Shown piece by piece: positions 16,303-23,507 of a stretch of 31,957 nucleotides of DNA; the stretch's first letter is position 1; every line of letters begins with the position of its first letter. The notes under the pieces were generated by a model. That model did no database searches, was not told where the DNA came from, and was given only the letters and a program-made list of their open reading frames with translations. The position numbers were made by a program, and so were the translations under genes. This DNA comes from an uncultured Arenimonas sp. (GTDB taxonomy: Bacteria; Pseudomonadota; Gammaproteobacteria; Xanthomonadales; Xanthomonadaceae). The stretch is from NCBI GenBank assembly GCA_946480565.1, contig CAMLKR010000011.1:1-31957 (forward strand), read 5' to 3'.

Positions 16303-16356
16303 CCCGCGCGTCGGCCGCCCCGGAACGCCGTCCGCGTCCGTCCGCCTGGAGCCCGC

Positions 16357-17244
16357 ATGACCCTGCTGCACGACATCGATCCGCTGGCCGTTTCCCTGCC
16401 GTTCTGGCCGCACGGCATCCACTGGTACGGCGTGATGTACCTGCTGGGTTTCGGCTTCGCCTGGTGGCTGGGCCGCCGGCGGGTGCGGGCCGGACGCCTG
16501 CCGGGCGTGACCGACGATCGGTTCGGCGACCTGATCTTCTACGGCATGCTCGGCGTGGTGCTGGGCGGCCGCCTGGGTTACGTGCTGTTCTACGGCTTCG
16601 ATGCCCTGCTGGCCGACCCGCTGATGCTGCTGAAGATCAACGAGGGCGGCATGAGCTTCCACGGCGGCCTGGTCGGCGTGATGGTGGCTGCCGCCTGGTG
16701 GACCCGGCAGCAGAAACTGCATTATTTCGACACCATGGATTTCCTGGCGCCGCTGGTTCCGGCCGGCCTGGGGTTCGGCCGGCTGGGCAACTACGTCGGC
16801 GGCGAGCTCTGGGGCAAACCCACGGGTGGCGACTGGGGCGTGGTGTTCCCCTCCAGCCTGCCGGCCGAATACGCCCGCCTGCCGGCCGAACAGCTGCGCG
16901 AACTGCATGCCTCGGGCGCGCTGGATGCCTTCGCGCGGCATCCTTCCCAGCTCTACCAGGCCGCGCTCGAGGGCCTGGTGATGCTGGTCGTCCTGGTCTG
17001 GTATTCGCGCAGGCCGCGGCCGCGTTATGCGGTGTCGGGCCTGTTCGCCATCCTCTACGGCGTGTTCCGGTTCTCGGTCGAGTTCGTGCGTGAACCCGAC
17101 GCGCACCTGGGCTACCTGGCCTTCGGCTGGCTGACCATGGGCCAGGTGCTGTCGGTGCCGTTGATCGCACTCGGACTGTTCCTGCTGTGGCTGTCGCGGC
17201 GGTCGCCGACCTTGGCGCCGCAGCCGGCCGGAGGGGCGGCCTGA
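16357..17244 (+). CDS. lgt: Prolipoprotein diacylglyceryl transferase Lgt
   Basis: 295 residues (E. coli 291), seven-helix inner-membrane enzyme that moves diacylglycerol from phosphatidylglycerol to the lipobox cysteine of prolipoproteins, the first lipoprotein maturation step. Key residues are present: Y24, H102 in SFHGGLVG (100-107), R142 and N145 in the signature [13 protein letters not shown] (141-153), Y234 and R245 in FVREPD. The signature differs slightly from the usual form, with Y146 for Phe and G148 for the second Asn. I read this as lineage variation, since the essential Arg and Asn are kept. GGAG precedes the ATG. The stop TGA overlaps the thyA ATG by one base. Confidence 0.95.
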   Translation: MTLLHDIDPLAVSLPFWPHGIHWYGVMYLLGFGFAWWLGRRRVRAGRLPGVTDDRFGDLIFYGMLGVVLGGRLGYVLFYGFDALLADPLMLLKINEGGMSFHGGLVGVMVAAAWWTRQQKLHYFDTMDFLAPLVPAGLGFGRLGNYVGGELWGKPTGGDWGVVFPSSLPAEYARLPAEQLRELHASGALDAFARHPSQLYQAALEGLVMLVVLVWYSRRPRPRYAVSGLFAILYGVFRFSVEFVREPDAHLGYLAFGWLTMGQVLSVPLIALGLFLLWLSRRSPTLAPQPAGGAA

Positions 17245-18038
17245 TGCGCCAGTATCTGGAGCTGCTGCGCCATGTGATGGAGCACGGGGCGGAAAAGTCG
17301 GACCGCACCGGCACCGGCACGCGCTCGGTGTTCGGATGGCAGATGAGGTTCGACCTGGCCGAGGGCTTTCCCTTGGTCACCACCAAGAAGCTGCACCTGC
17401 GCTCGATCGTCCACGAGCTGCTGTGGTTCATCCGCGGCGACACCAATATCGGTTACCTGCGCGACAACAAGGTCAGCATCTGGGACGAATGGGCGGACGC
17501 CAACGGCGACCTCGGCCCGGTCTACGGCAAGCAGTGGCGGCGCTGGACCGGCCTGGATGGCCGCGAGATCGACCAGCTGCGCTGGGTGGTGGACGAGATC
17601 GGCCGCAACCCGGATTCGCGCCGGCTGATCGTCAGCGCCTGGAACGTGGCCGAGCTGCCGCAGATGGCGCTGATGCCGTGCCATACGATGTTCCAGTTCT
17701 ACGTCGCGGACGGGAAGCTGAGCTGCCAGCTGTACCAGCGTTCGGCCGACATCTTCCTGGGAGTGCCCTTCAACATCGCCAGCTACGCGCTGCTGACCCA
17801 CATGATCGCGCGCCACTGCGGCCTGGGCGTGGGCGACTTCGTGCACACGCTGGGCGACGCCCACGTCTACCGAAACCACTTCGAGCAGGCGCGCGAGCAG
17901 CTGGGGCGCACGCCGCGGCCGCTGCCCCGGCTGGTGCTGGCGCCGGAGGCGACCGACCTGTTCGCGATGCGCTACGAACACATCGCCATCGAGGGTTACG
18001 ACCCGCACCCCGCCATCAAGGCGCCGGTGGCGGTATGA
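17244..18038 (+). CDS. thyA: Thymidylate synthase ThyA
   Basis: 264 residues, exactly the E. coli length. It makes dTMP from dUMP with 5,10-methylene-tetrahydrofolate, giving dihydrofolate that the product of the next gene reduces. The catalytic C146 sits in MPCHTMFQF (144-152). SDRTGTGT (19-26), [17 protein letters not shown] (166-182) and the C-terminal IKAPVAV are conserved. ATG 17244 shares its A with the lgt stop (TGATG), giving the canonical N-terminus [14 protein letters not shown]. The stop in turn overlaps the folA ATG, so lgt-thyA-folA are translationally coupled. Confidence 0.97.
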   Translation: MRQYLELLRHVMEHGAEKSDRTGTGTRSVFGWQMRFDLAEGFPLVTTKKLHLRSIVHELLWFIRGDTNIGYLRDNKVSIWDEWADANGDLGPVYGKQWRRWTGLDGREIDQLRWVVDEIGRNPDSRRLIVSAWNVAELPQMALMPCHTMFQFYVADGKLSCQLYQRSADIFLGVPFNIASYALLTHMIARHCGLGVGDFVHTLGDAHVYRNHFEQAREQLGRTPRPLPRLVLAPEATDLFAMRYEHIAIEGYDPHPAIKAPVAV

Positions 18039-18544
18039 GCGCGCTGGTCCTGGTCGCGGCGCTGGATCGCCGCGGCGCGATCGGGCGCGGCAACGAGCTG
18101 CCCTGGCGCCTTCCGGACGACCTGAAGCGGTTCAAGGCCCTGACCCGCGGCCGGACCGTGCTGATGGGCCGCAAGACCGCCGAGTCCCTGGGCCGGGCCC
18201 TGCCCGAACGCCGCAACCTGGTGCTGACGCGCACCGGCCGGGCGCCCTTCGAGGGCATGGAGGCGGTGGATTCGCTCGATGCCGCCCGCGTCATGTGCAC
18301 GGGCCAGGAACTGATGGTGATCGGCGGCGGCGAGGTCTATTCGCTGGCGTTGCCGTCGGCGACGCGACTGCACCTGACCCACGTGGACACCGTCGTGTCG
18401 GATGCGGATGCGTTTTTCCCCGAACTGCCAGATGGCGGGTGGGAGGCGGCATTCCGCGAAACGCACGCCGCGGATGCGCGGCATGCGTTCGCCTTCGAGT
18501 TCGTCGACTACGTGCGCGTCGCCGGCCCGCGCCGGGCCGGCTAG
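18035..18544 (+). CDS. folA: Dihydrofolate reductase
   Basis: 169 residues (E. coli 159). It reduces dihydrofolate to tetrahydrofolate with NADPH. Visible motifs: the Met20-loop region [15 protein letters not shown] (16-30) with D29 at the catalytic acid position, GRKTAESLG (45-53), LVLTR (62-66) and the NADPH-binding IGGGEVY (96-102). The start overlaps the thyA stop (ATGA). Its stop codon TAG (18542-18544) shares the palindrome CTAG with the stop of the convergent minus-strand gene, leaving no room for a dedicated terminator. Confidence 0.95.
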   Translation: MSALVLVAALDRRGAIGRGNELPWRLPDDLKRFKALTRGRTVLMGRKTAESLGRALPERRNLVLTRTGRAPFEGMEAVDSLDAARVMCTGQELMVIGGGEVYSLALPSATRLHLTHVDTVVSDADAFFPELPDGGWEAAFRETHAADARHAFAFEFVDYVRVAGPRRAG

Positions 18545-19008
18545 GGCGCCAGCGGCGCCATCGCCGCCAGCTCGTAACGCAGCAGGGTCGAAAGCTGGCG
18601 CTCCAGCTGCAGGTACTTCAGGGCCTTGGCGGCCGGCAGCAGGCGGCTCAGGCGCGAGTAGGTCGATTCGTTGAGCCGCGCTTCCTCCAGGTCGATCTCG
18701 GCCATCTCTTCGGCGAGGTCGGCGATGGCGTCCTCGTCCAGGCTGGCCAGGCGCCCGTATTCGGCGGCGGCTTCGCGGCGGCGCTGCACCAGGCCGGCGA
18801 GTTCGCTCTGGTGGGCGTCGTAGACCGGCCAGAAATCGGCTTCCTCGGCCGGCGTCAGCCCCATCTGCCGGGAAACGAAGACCTGTTTGCCGGGCGCCAG
18901 CTGGGCCTTGAGGCTGGCCATGTGGGCGGCGGGGTCGGCGGCGGTCTGGGCGAGGGCCGGCGAGGCGAGCAGGGCGGCCAGGGCCAGGGCGGTCAGGATG
19001 CGGGACAT
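18541..19008 (-). CDS. Small exported helical protein, Spy/CpxP-like (unknown function)
   Basis: 155 residues. Signal peptide 1-20 (cleavage after SPALA), then an almost wholly alpha-helical, charged protein. RQMGLTPAEEADFWPVYDAH (48-67) holds an LTxxE motif similar to the LTxxQ motif of Spy/CpxP periplasmic chaperones and of related uncharacterised proteins. Predicted coiled helices run from about 64 to 150. The ATG at 19008 has an excellent ribosome site (AAGGAGT), better than an upstream in-frame ATG at 19035. I cannot name a function; a periplasmic chaperone or envelope-stress role is a guess from the fold. It sits between folA (convergent, four-base overlap) and apaH (same strand, 102 bases away). 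Confidence 0.7.
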   Translation of the reverse strand: MSRILTALALAALLASPALAQTAADPAAHMASLKAQLAPGKQVFVSRQMGLTPAEEADFWPVYDAHQSELAGLVQRRREAAAEYGRLASLDEDAIADLAEEMAEIDLEEARLNESTYSRLSRLLPAAKALKYLQLERQLSTLLRYELAAMAPLAP

Positions 19009-19110
19009 GGGTGACTCCTTGCAGCGAACGGACACAGCGGAAACCTTACCCCGGTAAAACCGAAGCGCAGCACTAATCGGCCCGGGATCCGGGAAATTGT
19101 GACGCAGGCC

Positions 19111-19953
19111 TCAGTCTTCCGCCCGCGTGCCGGCCGGGACCTCGCGGCCGGGGACCTGGTGCAGGCGCAGCTCGGGGCCCAGCTCCATCGCGGTGAGCTT
19201 GCCGCCCCAGACCGCGCCGGTGTCGATGGCGTAGATGCCCAGGCCCATGAACAGGCCCAGGGTCGACCAGTGGCCGCAGACCACCGGCAGTTCGCGCGGC
19301 GCATGGCCCGGCACCTCGAACCAGGGGTACATGCCCGGCTTCTGGGTGCCCGGCCGGCCCTTGTCCTCGAAGCCGATGCGGCCGCCCGGCGTGCAATACC
19401 GCAGGCGGGTGAAGACGTTGATGATGGCCCGGTAGCGGTCGACGCCGGTGAGCTTGGGCGACCAGGCGGGCTTGTCGCCGTACATGTTCTTGACCAGCTT
19501 GAAGAATCCGTCGCCCTGCAGTTTTTCCTCGACCTCGCGGGCACGGGCCTCGGCCAGGCTGATCGTCCACTTCGGCGCCATGCCGGCGTGCACCATCGCG
19601 AAGCCCAGCGTACGGTCCACGTGCATCAGCTTCTGCCGGCGCAGCCAGCCGATCAGCACCTCGTGGTCGTCGGCGAACAGCACCCGCTGCAGGTCCGGGT
19701 TGACCTTGCGCTGGTCGGCCTCGCGCCGGGTGGAGATGGCCAGCAGGGACAGGTCGTGGTTGCCCAGCACGATGGTGCTGTGGATGGCCAGCGAATGGAT
19801 CAGGCGCAGGGTCTCCAGCGACTGGCCGCCGCGGTTGACCAGGTCGCCGCAGAACCACAGGCGGTCCGCGGCGGGATCGAAGCGGATCTTCTCCAGCAAC
19901 CGCTGCAGCGCGTCGTAGCAGCCCTGGACGTCGCCGATGGCGTAGGTGGCCAT
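19111..19953 (-). CDS. apaH: Bis(5'-nucleosyl)-tetraphosphatase (symmetrical) ApaH
   Basis: 280 residues, same length as E. coli ApaH. A metallophosphatase that splits Ap4A into two ADP and also removes Np4 caps from RNA 5' ends. Metal-binding motifs: GDVQG (7-11), GDLVNRG (36-42), GNHD (64-67), plus MVHAG and VCGHWS further on. The start is one base after the apaG stop. It is the last gene of the lptD-surA-pdxA-rsmA-apaG-apaH operon, the same order as in E. coli. Confidence 0.96.
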   Translation of the reverse strand: MATYAIGDVQGCYDALQRLLEKIRFDPAADRLWFCGDLVNRGGQSLETLRLIHSLAIHSTIVLGNHDLSLLAISTRREADQRKVNPDLQRVLFADDHEVLIGWLRRQKLMHVDRTLGFAMVHAGMAPKWTISLAEARAREVEEKLQGDGFFKLVKNMYGDKPAWSPKLTGVDRYRAIINVFTRLRYCTPGGRIGFEDKGRPGTQKPGMYPWFEVPGHAPRELPVVCGHWSTLGLFMGLGIYAIDTGAVWGGKLTAMELGPELRLHQVPGREVPAGTRAED

Positions 19954-19954
19954 G

Positions 19955-20335
19955 TCAGTGCAGCGTCCGCGGGATGGACAGCGTGAACGGGTCGATCATC
20001 GCGTCGAAGGTGGTGCCGTCGTCGGCCAGCATCTGGTAGCTGCCCCGCATCGTGCCCAGCGGCGTCTCGAGCACGGCGCCCGAGGTGTATTCGAAGTGTT
20101 CGCCCGGCCGCAGCCAGGGCTGTTCGCCGACCACGCCCTCGCCGCGCACCTCCTGCACCTTGCCGTTGGCGTCGGTGATCAGCCAGTGGCGGCTGATCAG
20201 CCGCGCCGGCACCTGGCCGATGTTGTGGATGCGGATGGTGTAGGCGAACACATAGCGGTCGTCGTCCGGGATCGACTGGTCGTCCAGGTAGCGGGTGGCG
20301 ACGATGACCTCGATGGCGTGCAGGGGCGAATCCAT
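19955..20335 (-). CDS. apaG: ApaG protein (DUF525)
   Basis: 126 residues (E. coli 125), an Ig-like beta-sandwich protein of the DUF525 family, also found in eukaryotic F-box proteins. Its biochemical role is unsettled: cobalt and magnesium resistance phenotypes and phosphate or pyrophosphate binding have been reported. [11 protein letters not shown] (28-38), [10 protein letters not shown] (49-58) and the [11 protein letters not shown] stretch are characteristic. It lies nine bases after rsmA and one base before apaH, so it is clearly co-transcribed. Confidence 0.95.
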   Translation of the reverse strand: MDSPLHAIEVIVATRYLDDQSIPDDDRYVFAYTIRIHNIGQVPARLISRHWLITDANGKVQEVRGEGVVGEQPWLRPGEHFEYTSGAVLETPLGTMRGSYQMLADDGTTFDAMIDPFTLSIPRTLH

Positions 20336-20344
20336 GCCGCCATT

Positions 20345-21157
20345 CTACGCAGGACGCGCGCCCGCGGGCAGCGATCCCAGGTAGGCCGCAAGCTGCTTGA
20401 ATTCAGCCACTTCCAGCTGCTCGGCGCGGGCATCGGGGCGCAGGCCGGCGGCTTCGATGTCGGCGCCGGTGCAGACCTGCGACAGCGCGTTGCGCAGGGT
20501 CTTGCGGCGCTGGCCGAAGGCGTCGCGCACCACGCGCTCGAACAGGGCCGGATCGGCGATGCCGACCTCGGCCGCCGGACGGGGCACCAGCCGCACCACC
20601 GCCGAGTCCACCTTCGGCGGCGGCCGGAACGCGCCGGGTGGCACGTCGAACAGCGACGTGACCGTGCAATAGGCCTGCAGCATCACGCTCAGCCGGCCGA
20701 ACACCTTGCTGCCGGGCCCCGCGGCCATGCGGTCCACCACTTCCTTCTGCAGCATGAAGTGCATGTCGCGCACGGCATCGGCGTGCTCGAGCGCGTGGAA
20801 GAGGATGGGCGAGGAGATGTTGTAGGGCAGGTTGCCGACCAGGCGCAGCGGACCTTCGTCGCCGGCCAGCTTGCTGAAGTCCACCTGCAGCACGTCCTTG
20901 TGGATGATGGTCAGGCGGCCCACGCCCTCGGACGCTTCCATCAGCGGCGTGATCAGGTCGCGGTCGAACTCGATCACGGTCAGCTCGCCGTGTTTGCGCA
21001 GCAGCGGGAAGGTGATGGCGCCCTGGCCCGGCCCGATCTCGACCAGGCGGTCGCCCGGTTTCGGGTTCACCGCCATCACGATCCGGTCGATGTAGCCGCG
21101 GTCGGTGAGGAAGTGCTGGCCGAGGTTCTTCTTCGGCGGCGCCTTGAACGTGCTCAT
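20345..21157 (-). CDS. rsmA: 16S rRNA (adenine1518/1519-N6)-dimethyltransferase RsmA (KsgA)
   Basis: 270 residues (E. coli 273). It dimethylates two adjacent adenosines in the 3'-terminal hairpin of 16S rRNA as a late 30S checkpoint, using S-adenosylmethionine. Motifs: NLGQHFL (11-17), SAM-binding EIGPGQG (40-46), VIEFDRDL (61-68) and the catalytic NLPYNIS (109-115). RRKTLRNAL is in the C-terminal region. The ATG is ten bases after the pdxA stop. Confidence 0.97.
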   Translation of the reverse strand: MSTFKAPPKKNLGQHFLTDRGYIDRIVMAVNPKPGDRLVEIGPGQGAITFPLLRKHGELTVIEFDRDLITPLMEASEGVGRLTIIHKDVLQVDFSKLAGDEGPLRLVGNLPYNISSPILFHALEHADAVRDMHFMLQKEVVDRMAAGPGSKVFGRLSVMLQAYCTVTSLFDVPPGAFRPPPKVDSAVVRLVPRPAAEVGIADPALFERVVRDAFGQRRKTLRNALSQVCTGADIEAAGLRPDARAEQLEVAEFKQLAAYLGSLPAGARPA

Positions 21158-21167
21158 GGGGTCGGGC

Positions 21168-22139
21168 TCATGCCGGCATCCTGCGGGCCGCGAGCGCGGC
21201 GCACAAGTCGGCGGCGGCGAACAGGCTCGAGGGATCGGCCGTGCCGCGCCCGGCCAGCTCCAGCGCGGTGCCGTGGTCCACCGCCACGCGCGGGTAGGGC
21301 AGGCCCAGGGTGAGGTTGACGGCCTGTTCGAACCCGCTGTGCTTGAGCACCGGCAGGCCCTGGTCGTGGTACATCGCCAGCACCGCGTCGAAGCCTGCGA
21401 GCTTGCGCGGCAGGAACGCGGTGTCGGCCGGCAGCGGGCCGACCAGGTCCAGGCCTTCGCCCCGCAGCGCTTCCAGCGCGGGGATGATGACGTCGAGCTC
21501 CTCGCGGCCCAGGTGTCCGTCCTCGCCGGCGTGCGGGTTCAGGCCCAGCACGGCGATGCGGGGCGTGGCCAGGCCGAAGTCGCGGCGCAGCGCCGCATGC
21601 ACGATCCGCAGCGTGCGGGCCAGGCCCTGGCCCGTGATCGCGTCGGCCACCGCGCGCAGCGGCAGGTGGGTGGTGGCCAGCGCGACCCGCAGGGTCGGGT
21701 TGGCCAGCATCATCACCACCTCGACGCCGGCCTGGCGGGCCAGCAGTTCGGTGGTGCCGGAATAAGGGATGCCGCCCTCGTTGATGCTGGCCTTGTGCAC
21801 CGGACCAGTGACCAGGCCCTGCAGCTCGCCGGACAGGCAGGCGGCGCCAGCGGATTCCAGTGCGGCGATCACCGCAGGGGCGTTGGCCGGGTCGGCGTGG
21901 CCGAACTGCACGGGTTGGGCCTGGCGGACCGGGCGGATGGCCAGTTCGCCGCTACCGTTGGTCTGGCCGGGTTCGCACAGCCGCAGCGGCAGCCCGAGGG
22001 TGGCCGCGGCCTTCAGCAAGGTGTCGGGATCCGCGTAGGCGATCAGTTCGGCGGCGCCGGGCCGCTGGGCCAGGCGCACGCACAGTTCGGGCCCGATGCC
22101 GCCCGGCTCGCCAGGAACCAGGGCCAGGCGGGGCCGCAT
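21168..22139 (-). CDS. pdxA: 4-hydroxythreonine-4-phosphate dehydrogenase PdxA
   Basis: 323 residues (E. coli 329). It oxidises 4-phosphohydroxy-L-threonine with NAD to the aminoketone used by PdxJ for pyridoxine phosphate. Metal-binding histidines H158 (TTHLPL), H203 (LNPHAGE) and H258 (YHDQGLPV) are all present, as are K266, N275 and R284. At the usual GHTE motif the sequence reads SGTTELLA (127-134), with T129 in place of the substrate-binding histidine. Start ATG 22139 lies five bases after the surA stop and gives the expected N-terminus LALVPGEPGGIGPEL. Confidence 0.95.
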   Translation of the reverse strand: MRPRLALVPGEPGGIGPELCVRLAQRPGAAELIAYADPDTLLKAAATLGLPLRLCEPGQTNGSGELAIRPVRQAQPVQFGHADPANAPAVIAALESAGAACLSGELQGLVTGPVHKASINEGGIPYSGTTELLARQAGVEVVMMLANPTLRVALATTHLPLRAVADAITGQGLARTLRIVHAALRRDFGLATPRIAVLGLNPHAGEDGHLGREELDVIIPALEALRGEGLDLVGPLPADTAFLPRKLAGFDAVLAMYHDQGLPVLKHSGFEQAVNLTLGLPYPRVAVDHGTALELAGRGTADPSSLFAAADLCAALAARRMPA

Positions 22140-22144
22140 CGGAA

Positions 22145-23467
22145 TCAGGAGGACGCGGCGGGCGCCGCCGGCGCCTCGAGGCGGCTCTCGACGTAGGCTT
22201 CCGAGCGCAGCTGGCGCAGGAAACGCTCGAACTCTTCCTCGGCCTTGCGCTGGCCGATGATCTCGCGCGCCTGGTTGCGGCGGTTGGTCTCGGTCACGTC
22301 CTGGGTGCGGGTGGCGATGCGGCGCACCAGGTGCCAGCCGACCTCGCTCTGGAACGGCTGCGACAGCTCGCCGTCGGCCAGGTTCTGGATCTGGTTGCCG
22401 ATGGCGGTGCCCCAGGCGTTGATCGCGAACCAGCCCATGTCGCCGCCGTCGCCGCGGCTGATGGTGTCGTCCGACTCGGCGCGGGCGATCGCGGCGAAGT
22501 CCTCGCCGGCGACGATGCGGTCGCGCAGCGCCTGGATCTTCTGGCGCGCGACCTCGACCGGCACGGTCGGCGTCACGCGGACCATGATGCCCTGGGCGTT
22601 GTACTCGGTCAGCGTCTGCTGGCCGGCCTCGCGGGTTTCGACCAGCTGGATCAGCTGGTAGCCGTTGGGACCGCGGATCGGCTGGCTGACCTCGCCCGGC
22701 TTCATGCCCTGGATCAGGCCGACGAAGGCCGGCGGGATGGCGTCGTAGCCGCGCCAGCCGATGTCGCCGCCATCGAGCGCGTTCTGGGCGTCGGAATAGC
22801 GGATGGCGGCGGCGCTGAAGTCGAGTTCGCCGCGGGTGATGACGTCGCGGATGCCCTCGATCTTGCGCTGGGCGGTGGCGATCTGCTCCGGTGTGGCGCC
22901 GTCCGGCAGGGCCACCACGATGTTGGCCAGGCGCACTTCGGGGCCGCCTATGGCGCGCTGCGCCAGCAGCTGGTCGACTTCGGTCTCGCTGACCTGCACG
23001 CGGCTCTGGATGTAGCGCTGGCGCAGGCGCTCGATCAGCATTTCCTCGCGCAGGCTGCTGCGGAACTCGTCGTAGCTGATGCCGTCGGCGGCCAGGCGCT
23101 GGCGCAGCTGGTCCTGGGTCATGCGGTTGCGCGAGGCGACGCTCTCGATCGCCTGGCCGAGCTCGGCGTCGCTGATGCGGATGCCGGTGCCCTCGGCGCG
23201 GGCGAGCTGCAGGCGCATCAGCACCAGGCGGTCGAGCACCTGGCGTTCGAGCACGTCGCGCGGCGGCAGCTGGCCGGGCTGGTTGGCGTACTGGGCCAGG
23301 ATGTTCTGCACCGCGCGGTCGAGCTCGCTGCGCAGGATCACGTCCTCGTCGACCACGGCGGCGATGCCGTCGAGGGCGGTGGTCGACTGGGCGGGCGCCG
23401 GCGCGGGCGCCGCGGCGAAACACAGGACCAGCAGGCCGGCCAGGGCGGTGTGGATGGCGTTCTTCAT
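22145..23467 (-). CDS. surA: Periplasmic chaperone / peptidyl-prolyl isomerase SurA
   Basis: 440 residues (E. coli 428). Signal peptide 1-27 (ending PAPAQ|S), N-terminal chaperone domain (about 30-165), two parvulin domains (about 178-279 and 295-385) with GGDIGW (233-238) and GGDMGW (341-346), and a C-terminal helix. SurA escorts unfolded outer-membrane proteins, including LptD encoded just upstream, to the BAM complex. I chose ATG 23467 because it gives a normal signal peptide (MKNAIHTALAGLLVL). In-frame ATGs up to 23539 would add a 24-residue N-terminus lacking signal features and overlapping lptD. It begins 40 bases after the lptD stop. Confidence 0.94.
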   Translation of the reverse strand: MKNAIHTALAGLLVLCFAAAPAPAPAQSTTALDGIAAVVDEDVILRSELDRAVQNILAQYANQPGQLPPRDVLERQVLDRLVLMRLQLARAEGTGIRISDAELGQAIESVASRNRMTQDQLRQRLAADGISYDEFRSSLREEMLIERLRQRYIQSRVQVSETEVDQLLAQRAIGGPEVRLANIVVALPDGATPEQIATAQRKIEGIRDVITRGELDFSAAAIRYSDAQNALDGGDIGWRGYDAIPPAFVGLIQGMKPGEVSQPIRGPNGYQLIQLVETREAGQQTLTEYNAQGIMVRVTPTVPVEVARQKIQALRDRIVAGEDFAAIARAESDDTISRGDGGDMGWFAINAWGTAIGNQIQNLADGELSQPFQSEVGWHLVRRIATRTQDVTETNRRNQAREIIGQRKAEEEFERFLRQLRSEAYVESRLEAPAAPAASS

Positions 23468-23507
23468 GCGGGCTCGGGCTCCGGCGCCGGAGGCCGGCGC
23501 CATGGGT

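Noticed and set aside
19046..19057. Inverted repeat TTACC-CC-GGTAA upstream of the Spy-like gene as an operator
   Set aside because: Five-base arms with a two-base spacer are too weak to claim a site without conservation data.
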